From Arthrobacter pascens (GTDB lineage Bacteria; Actinomycetota; Actinomycetes; Actinomycetales; Micrococcaceae): a stretch of DNA of 64,000 nucleotides. The DNA lies in NCBI RefSeq assembly GCF_030815585.1, contig NZ_JAUSWY010000001.1:434001-498000 (forward strand), written 5' to 3'. Shown here piece after piece: positions 53,028 through 62,088 of this stretch. The position numbers and the translations under genes are program-made. The notes beneath the pieces are model-generated. The model ran no database searches. It was not told the DNA's origin and saw nothing but the letters and a program-made list of their open reading frames with translations. Within the stretch, counting starts at the first letter, position 1; the number at the start of each line of letters is the position of its first letter.

Positions 53028-54740
53028 CTATTTGGCGTTGTCGTAGGAATCGACTACTGCCACGCTGACTGGAAACTCCACCGGAATGGGACCGAACAGC
53101 AGTTCCTTGGCGGCCTTGGCAGCTTCTTCAATCGCGACAATGCACGCCTCGACTCCTGCCTCCGGAACATGGACCATCACTTCATCGTGGAGGAAGAACA
53201 CGAGTTCCGCCTGAACCGAACCGTCCGCACGCATGGCGCGCAACCGCCGTCGTAATTCTGCCAGCCAGCAGGCCGCCCAGTCAGCGGCCGAACCCTGGAC
53301 CACAAAATTGCGGGTAAAGCGGCCGCGGGAGCGGGCGATCGAGTCAGCGCGGCGCTGCTCCTCGGCCGTCGTGGACTGCTGGCTCTGGAACCAGCCCTCG
53401 GACGGCGGCGGGCTGCTGCGGCCCAGGCGGGTGGTCACAGTGCCGCCAGCCTCGCCGTCGCGCGCTGCCTGCTCCACATAGCCGACTGCGCGCGGGTAGG
53501 TGCGGGTCAACTGCGGCATCAGGCGTCCGGATTCGCCGGTGGTGGCACCGTAGATGGCGCCCAGGAGGGCCACCTTCGCTTTGGCCCGGTCGCCGCCGAA
53601 ACCCTGCGCGGCGATGCCGGCGTACAGGTCCTTGCCCTTCGCGGCCTCGGCCATTTTGGAATCCTGTGCCAGCGCCACCAGAACGCGGGGCTCCAGCTGG
53701 GAAGCATCCGCGACGATGAGCTTGTGGCCGGGATCGGCATGGACGGCGCCGCGGATCTGGCGCGGGATCTGCAGGGCACCGCCGCCACGGGAGGCCCAGC
53801 GGCCGGACACGACGCCGCCCACCACGTATTCGGGCTGGAAGCGGCCATTGGTCACCCAGGCGTCCAGCCAGGCCCAGCCGTTGGCGGTGTGCAGGCGGGA
53901 GAGTTTTTTGTAGGCAAGGAGCGGCTCGATGGCGGGGTGCTTGGATTCCTGAAGCTCCCACTGCCGGGTGCTTTTTACCTCTATGCCGTTGCGGTGCAGG
54001 GCGCGCATCAGCTCCTGCGGCGAGTCAGGGTTCAGCCCGGGAGAGTTCAGCAGCCCCCTCAGTTCCGTGTTCAACGCCTCCAGTTTCGCCGGGCGGTGCC
54101 CCAGGGGCGGGCGTGGTCCGAGGTAGTCGGCCAAGATCTGCTCGTGCAGATCCTCCCGCCAGGGGACGCCGGCGTGCTGCATCTCAGCCGCGATCATGGC
54201 GCCGGCGGATTCCGCGGCCAGGAGCAGCTGCAGCCGCTTCCGCCGGTTGTCCGCGGGGCTGGCCGAAACCAGGGCCGCCTGCTGGGCAGCGTACTCGGCC
54301 CGCAGTTCTTCAGCAGTGTGTCGCGGTGCCGAGCGGTGGCCCGGGTCATCAAAGAGTGCGCCCTGCTCGGCAGACGCGGGCGGCGGCTGCAGGGCCCTGA
54401 GCGGCTGCTGGAGGTCGTCGAGCGTGATTTTATCGGCGTTCCGGGCGTACTCCGTGTGGGCAGTGACCTGCGAATACGCCAGGATGCTGCCACACAGGCT
54501 CAGGTCATAACAGCGGTCCAGTTCCACCCCGGACGCCAGCAGCGCCGGGTACCAGTCCCGGGTCCGGTGCCAGATCCAGCGCGGCGGCTGCCCGCCCTGC
54601 TGTTCCAGTCGGCGCACGACGGCGGCGAGCTCCTTCGCGCTGATAAGCCGCGGCTCCGGAGCTTCCGGGTGCGGATCGCCGGCCTGGGTGACTTCCTGCA
54701 GGGTTGCGCCGTGGGGATGGGCGGCGAGCAGCAGGTACAT
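53028..54740 (-). CDS. Family A DNA polymerase with proofreading-like N-terminus
   Basis: A 570-residue protein of the actinobacterial bifunctional 3'-5' exonuclease/DNA polymerase type, shorter than PolA and without a 5'-nuclease. N-terminal ~200 residues are exonuclease-like but the acidic residues are hard to place. The polymerase domain has GRWASRGGGALQIPRQIRGAV, HKLIVADASQLEPRVLVALAQD (motif A), KVALLGAIYGATTGESGRLM (motif B, with variant residues) and ELVFFLHDEVMVHVP (motif C, HDE). ATG 54738-54740 is chosen because MYLLLAAHP starts the family; the open frame extends much further upstream but that overlaps the ssd gene on the other strand. Probably a repair polymerase. Confidence 0.88.
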   Translation of the reverse strand: MYLLLAAHPHGATLQEVTQAGDPHPEAPEPRLISAKELAAVVRRLEQQGGQPPRWIWHRTRDWYPALLASGVELDRCYDLSLCGSILAYSQVTAHTEYARNADKITLDDLQQPLRALQPPPASAEQGALFDDPGHRSAPRHTAEELRAEYAAQQAALVSASPADNRRKRLQLLLAAESAGAMIAAEMQHAGVPWREDLHEQILADYLGPRPPLGHRPAKLEALNTELRGLLNSPGLNPDSPQELMRALHRNGIEVKSTRQWELQESKHPAIEPLLAYKKLSRLHTANGWAWLDAWVTNGRFQPEYVVGGVVSGRWASRGGGALQIPRQIRGAVHADPGHKLIVADASQLEPRVLVALAQDSKMAEAAKGKDLYAGIAAQGFGGDRAKAKVALLGAIYGATTGESGRLMPQLTRTYPRAVGYVEQAARDGEAGGTVTTRLGRSSPPPSEGWFQSQQSTTAEEQRRADSIARSRGRFTRNFVVQGSAADWAACWLAELRRRLRAMRADGSVQAELVFFLHDEVMVHVPEAGVEACIVAIEEAAKAAKELLFGPIPVEFPVSVAVVDSYDNAK

Positions 54741-54867
54741 GGCTCCAATTCTGCCCTGTGCCGGCGCTGGTTCTGACCCGTCCTGCACAGTGGGCGGCCG
54801 TGGACCTTTGTCCACATAGGGCGGACTGCCCCTTATCCGCTTCCCTGGCCCGGGGCAGAGTAGCTCC

Positions 54868-56100
54868 ATGAGCAGGCACCAGCTTCGTCCATCCCCCTCC
54901 GAACGGGGCACCGCACACGGCACCGCACACGGCGCAGCACTTGGCGCGGCGCGCCGTGCAACCGGCGCCGGTCCCATTTCGCCAGGAACCGGGATGTCGT
55001 CGGCGGGCGGTCCGGATCCAGCCGCGGAAGCGTGGCTGCCGGATGATGCCGCTGAGGTCCTGCTGGTCACCGGGTTCCACTTCCTCCAAGGCGAGGTGGA
55101 ACGGATCGTGGCTGCCACCGGCGGGCAACTGCGGGTGGTGGCCGACGTCGCTGATGCCGCCCAATATTGGGACTCGGCGGCCGCAGTGCTGGTGGGGAGC
55201 GACGTTCGTGAATTGCCGCCGCGGCGCCGCGCGCCCGCCGTTCTCGTGGGATTGAACGGCGAAGGCGATAGCCTGTGGCACCTGGCCGCGGCCCTCGGGG
55301 CGGAGCGGGTAGCTGTCCTGCCTGACGCCGCTGCGTGGTTGGCGGAATATCTCAGCAGGTCGCGCTCGCCCGAAGCCGGCGGCCTGGTGCTCGGTGTGAC
55401 GGGCGGCTGCGGCGGGGCAGGCGCCACCACATCCGCCATCTGGATCGCCCAGGCGGCCGCGGGGCTGGGGGTGCGGGTGCTGCTGGTTGACGGCGATCCG
55501 TGGGGCGGCGGCCTGGAATTGGCGCTCGCTGCCGAAGAGACGCCGGGCCTGCGCTGGCCTGACCTTTCCGAGGCCAGCGGAAGCATCGATCCCGATCAGT
55601 TGTCCGATTCCCTCCCCGTCGCCGGAGGTTTTTCCTTCCTGTCCTGGCCCGGCAGCCGTGAACGGCCTGCGGCCGTTGACGCTGCCACCACCGCCGGGGT
55701 GCTGGATGCGGCCAGGCGCGGGTACGAGCTGGTGGTGGTGGACATCGGCCGCGGTAGCGAGCCGCTGCATACCTTCGCCTGGGACTGCGACCGCATCCTG
55801 GTTGTGGTTCCTGCCCAGCTGAAGGCAGCGGTGGCCTCGGCCCGCCTGCTGCAGGAACTTCCGCCGGTGGAGGCTGCCCTGCTGGTCAGGGGAAAGCCAG
55901 GCGCCGCCCTGGACGGCGAGCTGATTGCGGGTGCCGTGGGGCTACCGGTCCACGGGAGGGTCCCGGAGCTCCGAGGCCTGGCTGCCGCTGCCGAGAACGG
56001 ACGGCTCCTTGAGCTGGGGAAACGGCGAAGCGTCAGGTACTTTGCTGCTTCGGTCCTGGACCTCCTCGATGGTGAAATCCCTGTCGGTGAACTCCCGTGA
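54868..56100 (+). CDS. Septum-site-determining-like / TadZ ATPase
   Basis: A 410-residue MinD-superfamily protein. A ~55-residue low-complexity N-terminus is followed by a receiver-like region (EVLLVTGFHFLQGEVERIVAATG) and a P-loop ATPase domain with the deviant Walker A LGVTGGCGGAGATTSAIWIA, then VLLVDGDPWGGGLEL and LVVVDIGRGSEPL. It corresponds to mycobacterial Ssd (Rv3660c) and to TadZ, which positions the Flp pilus machine. First gene of the tad operon; the next start overlaps its stop (GTGA at 56097-56100). Confidence 0.9.
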   Translation: MSRHQLRPSPSERGTAHGTAHGAALGAARRATGAGPISPGTGMSSAGGPDPAAEAWLPDDAAEVLLVTGFHFLQGEVERIVAATGGQLRVVADVADAAQYWDSAAAVLVGSDVRELPPRRRAPAVLVGLNGEGDSLWHLAAALGAERVAVLPDAAAWLAEYLSRSRSPEAGGLVLGVTGGCGGAGATTSAIWIAQAAAGLGVRVLLVDGDPWGGGLELALAAEETPGLRWPDLSEASGSIDPDQLSDSLPVAGGFSFLSWPGSRERPAAVDAATTAGVLDAARRGYELVVVDIGRGSEPLHTFAWDCDRILVVVPAQLKAAVASARLLQELPPVEAALLVRGKPGAALDGELIAGAVGLPVHGRVPELRGLAAAAENGRLLELGKRRSVRYFAASVLDLLDGEIPVGELP

Positions 56101-57347
56101 GCCCCCGCCCACCCGTGCCGCCATCGCCTGCTGCCTCGCTGGCCGGTACACGCGGTCGCCAAGCGCGGGTCTTGAATGCCCGGCTCCTGGATTCGGGGCT
56201 GCTGGAAACGGTCCGCGAGTCAGTGATGGCCGACGCCGGACCCGTCACCCCCTCCCGTGTGGCCGCAGCTGTCCAGGCCACCGGAAAGCTGCTGGGAACG
56301 GCGGGCTCCCTCGCCGCCGTCGAACGGATCAGCGCCGAGCTCAACGGGCTGGGTCCCCTTCAGGAGCTGACCCGGGATGTGTCGGTGACGGACATCTTTG
56401 TCAACGCCCCAGACTCTGTGTGGGTTGACAGGGGGAAGGGCATTGAACGCGCTGCGGTTACTTTCGCGGGTGAAGCCCAGCTGCGCGCTCTGGCGTCGCG
56501 GCTTGTCGCGGCGGGCGGCAGGCGGCTGGATGACGGCTCACCGTGCGTTGATGTCAGACTCGACGGTGGCTACCGCATCCACGCCGTGCTGCCGCCCATT
56601 TCCACGGCCGGGACCCTGCTCAGTATCCGGATCCGGCGTGAACAGGTGTTCAGCATGGACGAGCTCCGGTCCGGAGGCATGTTCGGCGGGCAGGTCCAGG
56701 GCGTCCTTGAACACGTCGTTGAGCACCGGCTGAGCTTCCTCATCAGCGGAGCCACGGGCTCGGGCAAAACAACGCTGCTGTCCACATTGCTCGGCCTGTG
56801 CTCGCCTGCCGAACGGCTGGTCCTGATAGAGGATGCCTCGGAACTGAACCCTGTCCACCCTCACATCGTGTCGCTGGAATCCCGCCATGGAAACCTGGAA
56901 GGCGGCGGCGGAGTGGATCTGGGCGAGCTGGTCCGCCAGGCGCTGCGCATGCGTCCGGACAGGCTGGTGGTGGGGGAATGCCGCGGCGCCGAAGTGCGGG
57001 ATCTCCTGTCCGCCATGAACACCGGCCACACCGGCGGGGGCGGAACCATCCACGCCAATACCGCCACGGCTGTCCCCGCCCGGCTGACCGCCCTGGGGGC
57101 GCTGGCTGGCATGGGGCAGGACGCCGTCAGGCTTCAGGCATCCAGCGCCCTCGACGTCGTGATCCATGTGGAGAGGACCGTCCAGGGGCGCCACGTCGCC
57201 TGCGTCGGGGTGGTGGAAGACGGCCCGGACGGCCTCTCAGTAGTTCCCGCGCTGGTGAGCAGGAGGGGAAAGACCAGTCCGGGCCCCGCATGGGCTTCCC
57301 TCGCCGCACGGCTTGGACTCCACGGCGCCACCGGAGCCGCCGCGTGA
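56097..57347 (+). CDS. tadA: TadA/CpaF-type secretion ATPase
   Basis: A 416-residue hexameric ATPase powering Flp/Tad pilus assembly. Motifs: ELNGLGPLQELTRDVSVTDIFVNAPDSVWVDRG (N-terminal domain), SFLISGATGSGKTTLLSTLLG (Walker A), LVLIEDASELNP (Asp box), DRLVVGECRGAEVRDLLSAMNTGHTGGGGTIHANTA (Walker B and His box). GTG start overlaps the Ssd stop by 4 bases; the following gene overlaps its own stop (GTGA at 57344-57347). Family length is normal. Confidence 0.95.
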   Translation: MSPRPPVPPSPAASLAGTRGRQARVLNARLLDSGLLETVRESVMADAGPVTPSRVAAAVQATGKLLGTAGSLAAVERISAELNGLGPLQELTRDVSVTDIFVNAPDSVWVDRGKGIERAAVTFAGEAQLRALASRLVAAGGRRLDDGSPCVDVRLDGGYRIHAVLPPISTAGTLLSIRIRREQVFSMDELRSGGMFGGQVQGVLEHVVEHRLSFLISGATGSGKTTLLSTLLGLCSPAERLVLIEDASELNPVHPHIVSLESRHGNLEGGGGVDLGELVRQALRMRPDRLVVGECRGAEVRDLLSAMNTGHTGGGGTIHANTATAVPARLTALGALAGMGQDAVRLQASSALDVVIHVERTVQGRHVACVGVVEDGPDGLSVVPALVSRRGKTSPGPAWASLAARLGLHGATGAAA

Positions 57348-58213
57348 CCGGTCTCCTGGCCGCAGTCCTGGCCCTGGTTCTCGTGCTCGCCGCTGTGCTG
57401 ATTCTGACACCGCCACGGGGAACGGCAGGCCGGCTCCGCCATGCGGCGATGGGCGGCCGAGCGGGCAGTGTTGAACTACACAGACCGGGCCGGACCATCG
57501 GAGGCGCTTCTGCCCGCGGTCTATCGCTGCGAGGGGCCGGGCGGGTTCATCGAGCCGGCAAGGGCGTCGCCAGCATCTCCGTGACGGTAGTGGTGCAGCA
57601 GCTCGCCGCGTTGCTGAAGGGCGGCCGCACTCCTGCGAGACTGTGGGAAGAGCTGTGGCTCGTTTATACCGGCGGACCGGATGATCCTTCACTTGGGGCA
57701 GAACAGGCCGGACCGTTTGTGGCGGTGCGCAGCGGCTCGGGCCTCAGCGCGGGTTCGGTGTCCGTGCTGGGTTCTGCCCGGGCCGCAGCCTTCCGGGGCT
57801 CGCCGGTGTCTGACGCCATCAGAAGTTCGGCACCGGTAGCCTTTCCCCGGATGGAGGGCAGGGAGCCGCGGATTTGGTTTGAGCTGGCCGCGTGCTTTGA
57901 CATTGCGGAGGCCAGCGGCTGTCCGCTGGCCGATGTTCTGACCCGGTTCGCCGCACAGCTCGAGGTGGAGGACGACGCCGAGGCCGCGCGGCAGACGGCA
58001 CTTGCCGGTCCCAAGGCCACGGTCACCCTCTTGACGTGGCTTCCGCTGATGGGCCTTGGCCTGGGAATCGCATTGGGCGTGGATCCGCTTGCCGTTCTGG
58101 TAGGGACGCCCGTGGGCATGGCCGCGTTGGCTGCCGGGGTGGCTCTCACTGTCGCCGGAAGGATCTGGTCTGCCCGACTGGTCCGTTCCGCCGCCGGGGC
58201 AGCGCTGCCATGA
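57344..58213 (+). CDS. tadB: TadB-like pilus assembly membrane protein
   Basis: A 289-residue type II secretion F-domain protein. It has an N-terminal helix (LLAAVLALVLVLAAVLIL), a cytoplasmic stretch, the F-domain helix bundle (VTVVVQQLAALLKGGRTPARLWEEL, IWFELAACFDIAEASGCPLADVLTRFA) and two C-terminal helices. GTG 57344 overlaps the tadA stop. It forms the inner-membrane platform with TadC for pilin export. Confidence 0.88.
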   Translation: MTGLLAAVLALVLVLAAVLILTPPRGTAGRLRHAAMGGRAGSVELHRPGRTIGGASARGLSLRGAGRVHRAGKGVASISVTVVVQQLAALLKGGRTPARLWEELWLVYTGGPDDPSLGAEQAGPFVAVRSGSGLSAGSVSVLGSARAAAFRGSPVSDAIRSSAPVAFPRMEGREPRIWFELAACFDIAEASGCPLADVLTRFAAQLEVEDDAEAARQTALAGPKATVTLLTWLPLMGLGLGIALGVDPLAVLVGTPVGMAALAAGVALTVAGRIWSARLVRSAAGAALP

Positions 58214-58866
58214 CCCAGACCCTCCTGCCGGGCCTGGCCCTCTTTGTGACCCTGGCGGCTGCCGCAGGCTTGGCCTTTGCGGACCGCGGCCGCGTGCGGA
58301 GGCGACTGGTCAGCTTGGGGGCTGGCCTGGGACCCTCCCATTTTGGAGGCGGTCGCGACCAGTCCGGCAACCGGCACCAATCTCGAGGCCGGGAGGCAGG
58401 ACCTCCGGCTGGCTCGGGGATCGGTCCTCACGGATTGCGGGACACTGCCATGATGCTGGAGCTCGTGGGCGCGATGCTTGACGCAGGGTCCGGCATCGGG
58501 CGTTCGCTGGACCTGGTGGCCGCCTCCGCGTCCACCGAGTACGGCAGGTCTTTGCGTCCGGTGGTTTCTGCGCTGTCCGTCGGGGCCGACTGGGCGACGG
58601 CCTGGAGGAGCTCCGAAGTGCGGCTGCCGGAGATATTGGAGTTGCGGGACGCGCTGGGTTTCGCTGCGCTGACGGGTGCGCCGTCGTCGGCTATTCTTTA
58701 TGCGCAGGCTGCCAGGCTGCGCCGCGAGAGGTTCCGCGCAGCAGAGAAACGCGCCGCGTCGCTCGGCGTGAAACTGGTTATCCCGCTCGGGCTGTGTTCA
58801 CTGCCTGCCTTTATCTGCCTCGGAGTAGTGCCCGTGCTTCTTGCCTTGGTGCCCGACGGATCGTGA
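58210..58866 (+). CDS. tadC: TadC-like pilus assembly membrane protein
   Basis: A 218-residue second F-domain platform protein. An N-terminal helix (LLPGLALFVTLAAAAGLAF) is followed by the F domain (MMLELVGAMLDAGSGIGRSLDLVAASAS, LRDALGFAALTGAPSSAILYAQAARLRRERF) and a C-terminal helix (LVIPLGLCSLPAFICLGVVPVLLALV). ATG 58210 overlaps the tadB stop (ATGA). In related genomes the pilin gene normally follows at once; here an opposite-strand gene intervenes. Confidence 0.88.
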   Translation: MTQTLLPGLALFVTLAAAAGLAFADRGRVRRRLVSLGAGLGPSHFGGGRDQSGNRHQSRGREAGPPAGSGIGPHGLRDTAMMLELVGAMLDAGSGIGRSLDLVAASASTEYGRSLRPVVSALSVGADWATAWRSSEVRLPEILELRDALGFAALTGAPSSAILYAQAARLRRERFRAAEKRAASLGVKLVIPLGLCSLPAFICLGVVPVLLALVPDGS

Positions 58867-58894
58867 GCACCGTCCTGCCTGGAGACTCCCGCGC

Positions 58895-60361
58895 TTAGGG
58901 TGTCTTGCTCGATTTGAAAATGAGGATGTCCCCATGCGTTCCATAGCCGAGGATGTCAGGGCTGACAGGGGTTCCGTCGAAAGTCATCATCCACACGGCT
59001 TCAGGCCCGTCGATGAGTAACGGGTGCGGGATGTTGGACTCATACGGAGCCCGAATCTGCGCAATCCTGTTCATCTGAAGATCGTAGACAGGATACTCCT
59101 TGGCGTCTCCGTCACTCGCCAGTAGCCGAAGCTCGCCTCCCAGCTGGGTCAGGATTGTTCCTTCTGTCTGATGGTGCAGCGTATCCGCACCAACATACTC
59201 ATAAGGGGAGTCGTAGGACGTGCCTGCCCGGGAACGTGCCAGAGCGGGCCGAAAATCAAAGCGGGGACTGAACGCCTTGCATTCGACAAACCCGAGCCAC
59301 CAACCGTCCTTGTTGCGCTGCAATGTCGGATCCCAAGTATTGAGGGCGGTGGGCAAAGCCAGAGGCTCTGACGGAAGGATATGGACGCCCGAGAGGATGG
59401 CTCTGTCCGTACGCAGGTGCCGGACATGCACATTTTCGTCGAAGTCTCCCCACGAGCTGACCAGGATGATGGCACTCCCGTCGTCGTCTACGACGATGTG
59501 ACCGGCATGGTCTCCAAGGACCCTGTCGTCGCGCTCGAAGAACAGGTGTGCGACCTGCGTGATGTCGCAGGGATCATCGGGGTCGATGGAGAACACGCCC
59601 CAGTGCGCGGTCTGGAATGGCCCCGGTCCTGCACACGTCATGGTGGCCAGAAGGCGCCCGTCCACCATGTAATTTGACCCGTCCGCGTACTTGACCAGTT
59701 GTGGGTCCCTGAGCCCTGTATGGCCGAAGTATCCGACGCGCACGGACCTGGGGCTTCCCACGCTGGCGGGGCGCAACTGGCGCGTGGCCGCGGCGGCACG
59801 AAGGTCAACCTCCGTCCTAGGGTCCAGCCGGTGGGTCAGGAACGCTTCCCATCGCCCATTGGACCGACTCCAGAGGGTGACCGCGTTCTCGGTCACCGTA
59901 ACTGCAACGCCAGCGTGTGCTCCGGCCAGTGCTTTGCTTGAGGCCACCACCCGGGTGTTCTCGTTTACCGTGACGACGATCTGCTGGGTCCCGCTCCGGG
60001 TATCGAAGTAACCGTGGACCGCAAGCCCTGGGCCCAGCACACCGGCACCTGCACTGCTTCCGTCCAACTCCAGTTCGAAAGCGACGTAGGGGGCCATCAG
60101 GGCCTCTGGCGAGAGCGCATGCAGAGATTCCGAGGACCCCGGGTACCGCGAATCGATGACAAAATCCCCAGACAGCAATTCAAAGGGTCCGAACGAAGCT
60201 GTCTTCTTGAAGGCGTACCCAGCCAGATCCGGCATGGCTAGGCTCCGGGAATCCGGGAGCGCGTTGCCCACTAGATGCCGAAGACGGCGACGAATGCCGC
60301 GCACTCCACGCATAACCAATGCCCGGGACTGCGGTACTGCCCTAAACGATGAACCGGTCAC
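58895..60361 (-). CDS. Unassigned beta-propeller-like protein inserted in the tad locus
   Basis: A 488-residue protein. Its N-terminus is basic (RGVRGIRRRLRHLVGN). The central part contains repeated strand-turn units with Asp/Trp signatures resembling five-bladed glycosidase-type propellers (GH43/68-like): LRDPQLVKYADGSNYMVDG, HWGVFSIDPDDP, DRVLGDHAGHIVVDDDGSAIILVSSW, and NTWDPTLQRNKDGWWLGFVECKAF. No signal peptide. GTG 60361 with AAGG upstream is the assumed start. No family assigned; catalytic triads cannot be confirmed. Composition looks less GC-rich than the tad genes around it, and it lies on the opposite strand between tadC and the pilin gene, so acquisition by insertion is likely. Confidence 0.75.
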   Translation of the reverse strand: MTGSSFRAVPQSRALVMRGVRGIRRRLRHLVGNALPDSRSLAMPDLAGYAFKKTASFGPFELLSGDFVIDSRYPGSSESLHALSPEALMAPYVAFELELDGSSAGAGVLGPGLAVHGYFDTRSGTQQIVVTVNENTRVVASSKALAGAHAGVAVTVTENAVTLWSRSNGRWEAFLTHRLDPRTEVDLRAAAATRQLRPASVGSPRSVRVGYFGHTGLRDPQLVKYADGSNYMVDGRLLATMTCAGPGPFQTAHWGVFSIDPDDPCDITQVAHLFFERDDRVLGDHAGHIVVDDDGSAIILVSSWGDFDENVHVRHLRTDRAILSGVHILPSEPLALPTALNTWDPTLQRNKDGWWLGFVECKAFSPRFDFRPALARSRAGTSYDSPYEYVGADTLHHQTEGTILTQLGGELRLLASDGDAKEYPVYDLQMNRIAQIRAPYESNIPHPLLIDGPEAVWMMTFDGTPVSPDILGYGTHGDILIFKSSKTP

Positions 60362-60779
60362 TGTCCAACCTTCCGAAGATATCTGGGGCCTTCATACCGG
60401 GCTCGGTCGGCTGCCTTCCCTGCTTTTCATCCGGGAACGGTGCCGACAACACCACACGGTATCGTAGGCGAGCTGATGGCCGAGGCCAACTCAAGTCGAG
60501 CTGCATCCAGAACACCTCCGTCAGTCCCGCGGGGTCCGGGCAGTCATCTCCGAACAGTCACCTCCGATCGAACCATGCCCTGACCGGCGGCCCGGAGCGT
60601 TTCCGGCGCCAAGCTGGCGGCCGTGCGAGCAGTCCTCCACAGCCGTGATACCTGCCGGTCCTTTCCTCCACAGCCGGTGGCTTTCCACTTAGGACACGTT
60701 GGCTCTTACCGCCTCCGGTGACGGCGGCAAGAGTCGAAGTAGCCGGCAACAGTGCCGGAACATAGAAAGGAACAACGAC
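60362..60779. promoter_or_regulatory. Pilin-gene upstream region with 13-base direct repeat
   Basis: A 418-base non-coding stretch. TCCTCCACAGCCG occurs at 60634-60646 and again at 60665-60677, 31 bases apart (about three helical turns), 103 bases upstream of the pilin ATG. AAAGGA just before the ATG is the ribosome site. No clear sigma promoter was found. Confidence 0.42.
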
Positions 60780-61142
60780 ATGTCTATCGAGCAAAGCAGC
60801 CTCGCCGCCGCCCCGGACACCCCATTGCTGGGCAGCGGCCCCCAGGCCGAAGAGCCTCCCGGTTCCCAGCCCGCCAAGGGTGCAGCGGGCAAGGGTACAG
60901 GTGGCAAGACTGCAGCGGGCCTTAGTAACGTGGTTGAGCTGTATCCAGGTTCGGGCCGCGGACGGAGGTACCGCCGCCGGGTCCGGTTCATGGGTTCGGA
61001 GACGGGAATGGCCACTGCAGAATACGCCATAGCAACCCTCGCCGCCGTGGGATTCGCCGGGCTGCTCGTGTTTATCCTTCGCAGTGACGAAGTGCGCGGT
61101 TTCCTGCTGAACCTCATCCGCACGGCGCTGGCCTTGCCATGA
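60780..61142 (+). CDS. Flp-type pilin (DUF4244)
   Basis: A 120-residue pilin precursor. A long hydrophilic leader of ~75 residues ends in a basic RRRVRF cluster. Then comes ETGMATAEYAIATLAAVGFAGLLVFIL, where the G-M-A-T-A-E-Y stretch is the prepilin-like cleavage/Glu region and the hydrophobic helix the polymerisation core. The tail is short (RSDEVRGFLLNLIRTALALP), typical of DUF4244. ATG 60780 follows AAAGGA. The next gene overlaps the stop by 4 bases. Confidence 0.9.
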   Translation: MSIEQSSLAAAPDTPLLGSGPQAEEPPGSQPAKGAAGKGTGGKTAAGLSNVVELYPGSGRGRRYRRRVRFMGSETGMATAEYAIATLAAVGFAGLLVFILRSDEVRGFLLNLIRTALALP

Positions 61143-61732
61143 ACGCTACGCCGGCACCCTCGCGGACCCGCCTTCGCCGGCGGGGCCGGGCAGGTGCGGC
61201 AGCAAGTGCCCGCTGTGGCAGTGGCCGTGGGCCGGGGAATGCCCGCGGCGCCGTGACGGCGGAGTTCGCGGTGGCGCTGCCTGGGGTTCTGCTGCTTCTG
61301 GCGCTGCTGCTGGCAGGTGCAGCTGCCGGAGTCACCCAACTGCGCCTGGAGGAGGCAGCGCGTGCCGGTGCCCGGGCACTGGCACGCGGCGAGAGCCCGG
61401 CGGCTGTCGAGGGGATCGTCAGGACGCTGGCCGGGGCTTCGGCCACTGCCGCTGTAGCGCAGGAGGGCGAGTGGCTGAGCGTCACCGTGGCTGACAGGGT
61501 GGGCGGCCCGCTGGGATCAACGGTGCCCTGGACGTTGACTGCCAGGGCTTCCACACGAAGCGAAACTGCTGCTGCCGGCGAGGTGCCGGTGCGGGAACTG
61601 ACAAGGCCGCGGAGGACGCTGGCGGCAGGCTCGCAGCAGCCGCCTGTTTCGCCAGGTGCAACGCCTTCGCCGGGCGCAACGCCCCCGGCGGCTACGGGTC
61701 CGCTGCTCTCCGGGCGGCGGGCCGCCGCATGA
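61139..61732 (+). CDS. TadE-like minor pilin
   Basis: A 197-residue TadE-family pseudopilin. A basic N-terminus (~37 residues) is followed by GAVTAEFAVALPGVLLLLALLLAGAAAG, the TadE helix with the conserved Glu at the fifth position after the processing site. A hydrophilic body and a Pro/Ala-rich tail follow. ATG overlaps the pilin stop (ATGA at 61139-61142), and its own stop overlaps the next start. Secreted to the envelope and probably part of the Flp pilus base or tip. Confidence 0.88.
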   Translation: MNATPAPSRTRLRRRGRAGAAASARCGSGRGPGNARGAVTAEFAVALPGVLLLLALLLAGAAAGVTQLRLEEAARAGARALARGESPAAVEGIVRTLAGASATAAVAQEGEWLSVTVADRVGGPLGSTVPWTLTARASTRSETAAAGEVPVRELTRPRRTLAAGSQQPPVSPGATPSPGATPPAATGPLLSGRRAAA

Positions 61733-62088
61733 GCCGTCTGGTCCGGGACCACCCGGAGCGGGGCTCGGGAACGGTCCTGGCGGCCGGTCTGGCCGTGGTG
61801 GTCATGATGGTGATGGCACTGATGCTGCTGTTGGCGCAGTCGGCGACCATGGCCAGCAGGGCAGCGGCAGCCGCGGACCTGGCAGCGCTTGCCGCGGCCG
61901 ACGCCCTGCGCGGCCTCACGTCCGGGGAGCCGTGCGCTGTGGCGGCGGAGGTGGCCGGACGCCATGCTGCCACGCTCGTGAGCTGCAGCGAAGGAGCAGG
62001 CCAGACCGTCGAGGTCAGGACGGAGTTGCTTTCCCGGACTGCGCTTGGCGCCGCCACCGGCCAAGCGCGTGCGGGGCCTCCGCCCTAG
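61729..62088 (+). CDS. TadE/G-like pilus-assembly protein (Rv3654c-like)
   Basis: A 119-residue protein with DHPERGSGTVLAAGLAVVVMMVMALMLLLAQSATMASRAAAAADLAALAAADALRG, the single-helix N-terminus of the helicase/secretion-neighbourhood TadE-like family. It starts at ATG 61729, overlapping tadE. A 9-base hairpin (GCGCTTGGC/GCCAAGCGC, 62041-62068) near its end may act as terminator. Its stop shares a CTAG with the stop of the convergent helicase gene, so the two genes end within the same four bases. Confidence 0.87.
   Translation: MSRLVRDHPERGSGTVLAAGLAVVVMMVMALMLLLAQSATMASRAAAAADLAALAAADALRGLTSGEPCAVAAEVAGRHAATLVSCSEGAGQTVEVRTELLSRTALGAATGQARAGPPP

Noticed and set aside
54741..55586. N-terminal extension of the DNA polymerase frame
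   Set aside because: It overlaps the ssd gene on the other strand, is Ser/Pro/Arg low complexity, and the family start MYLLLAAHP lies at 54740.
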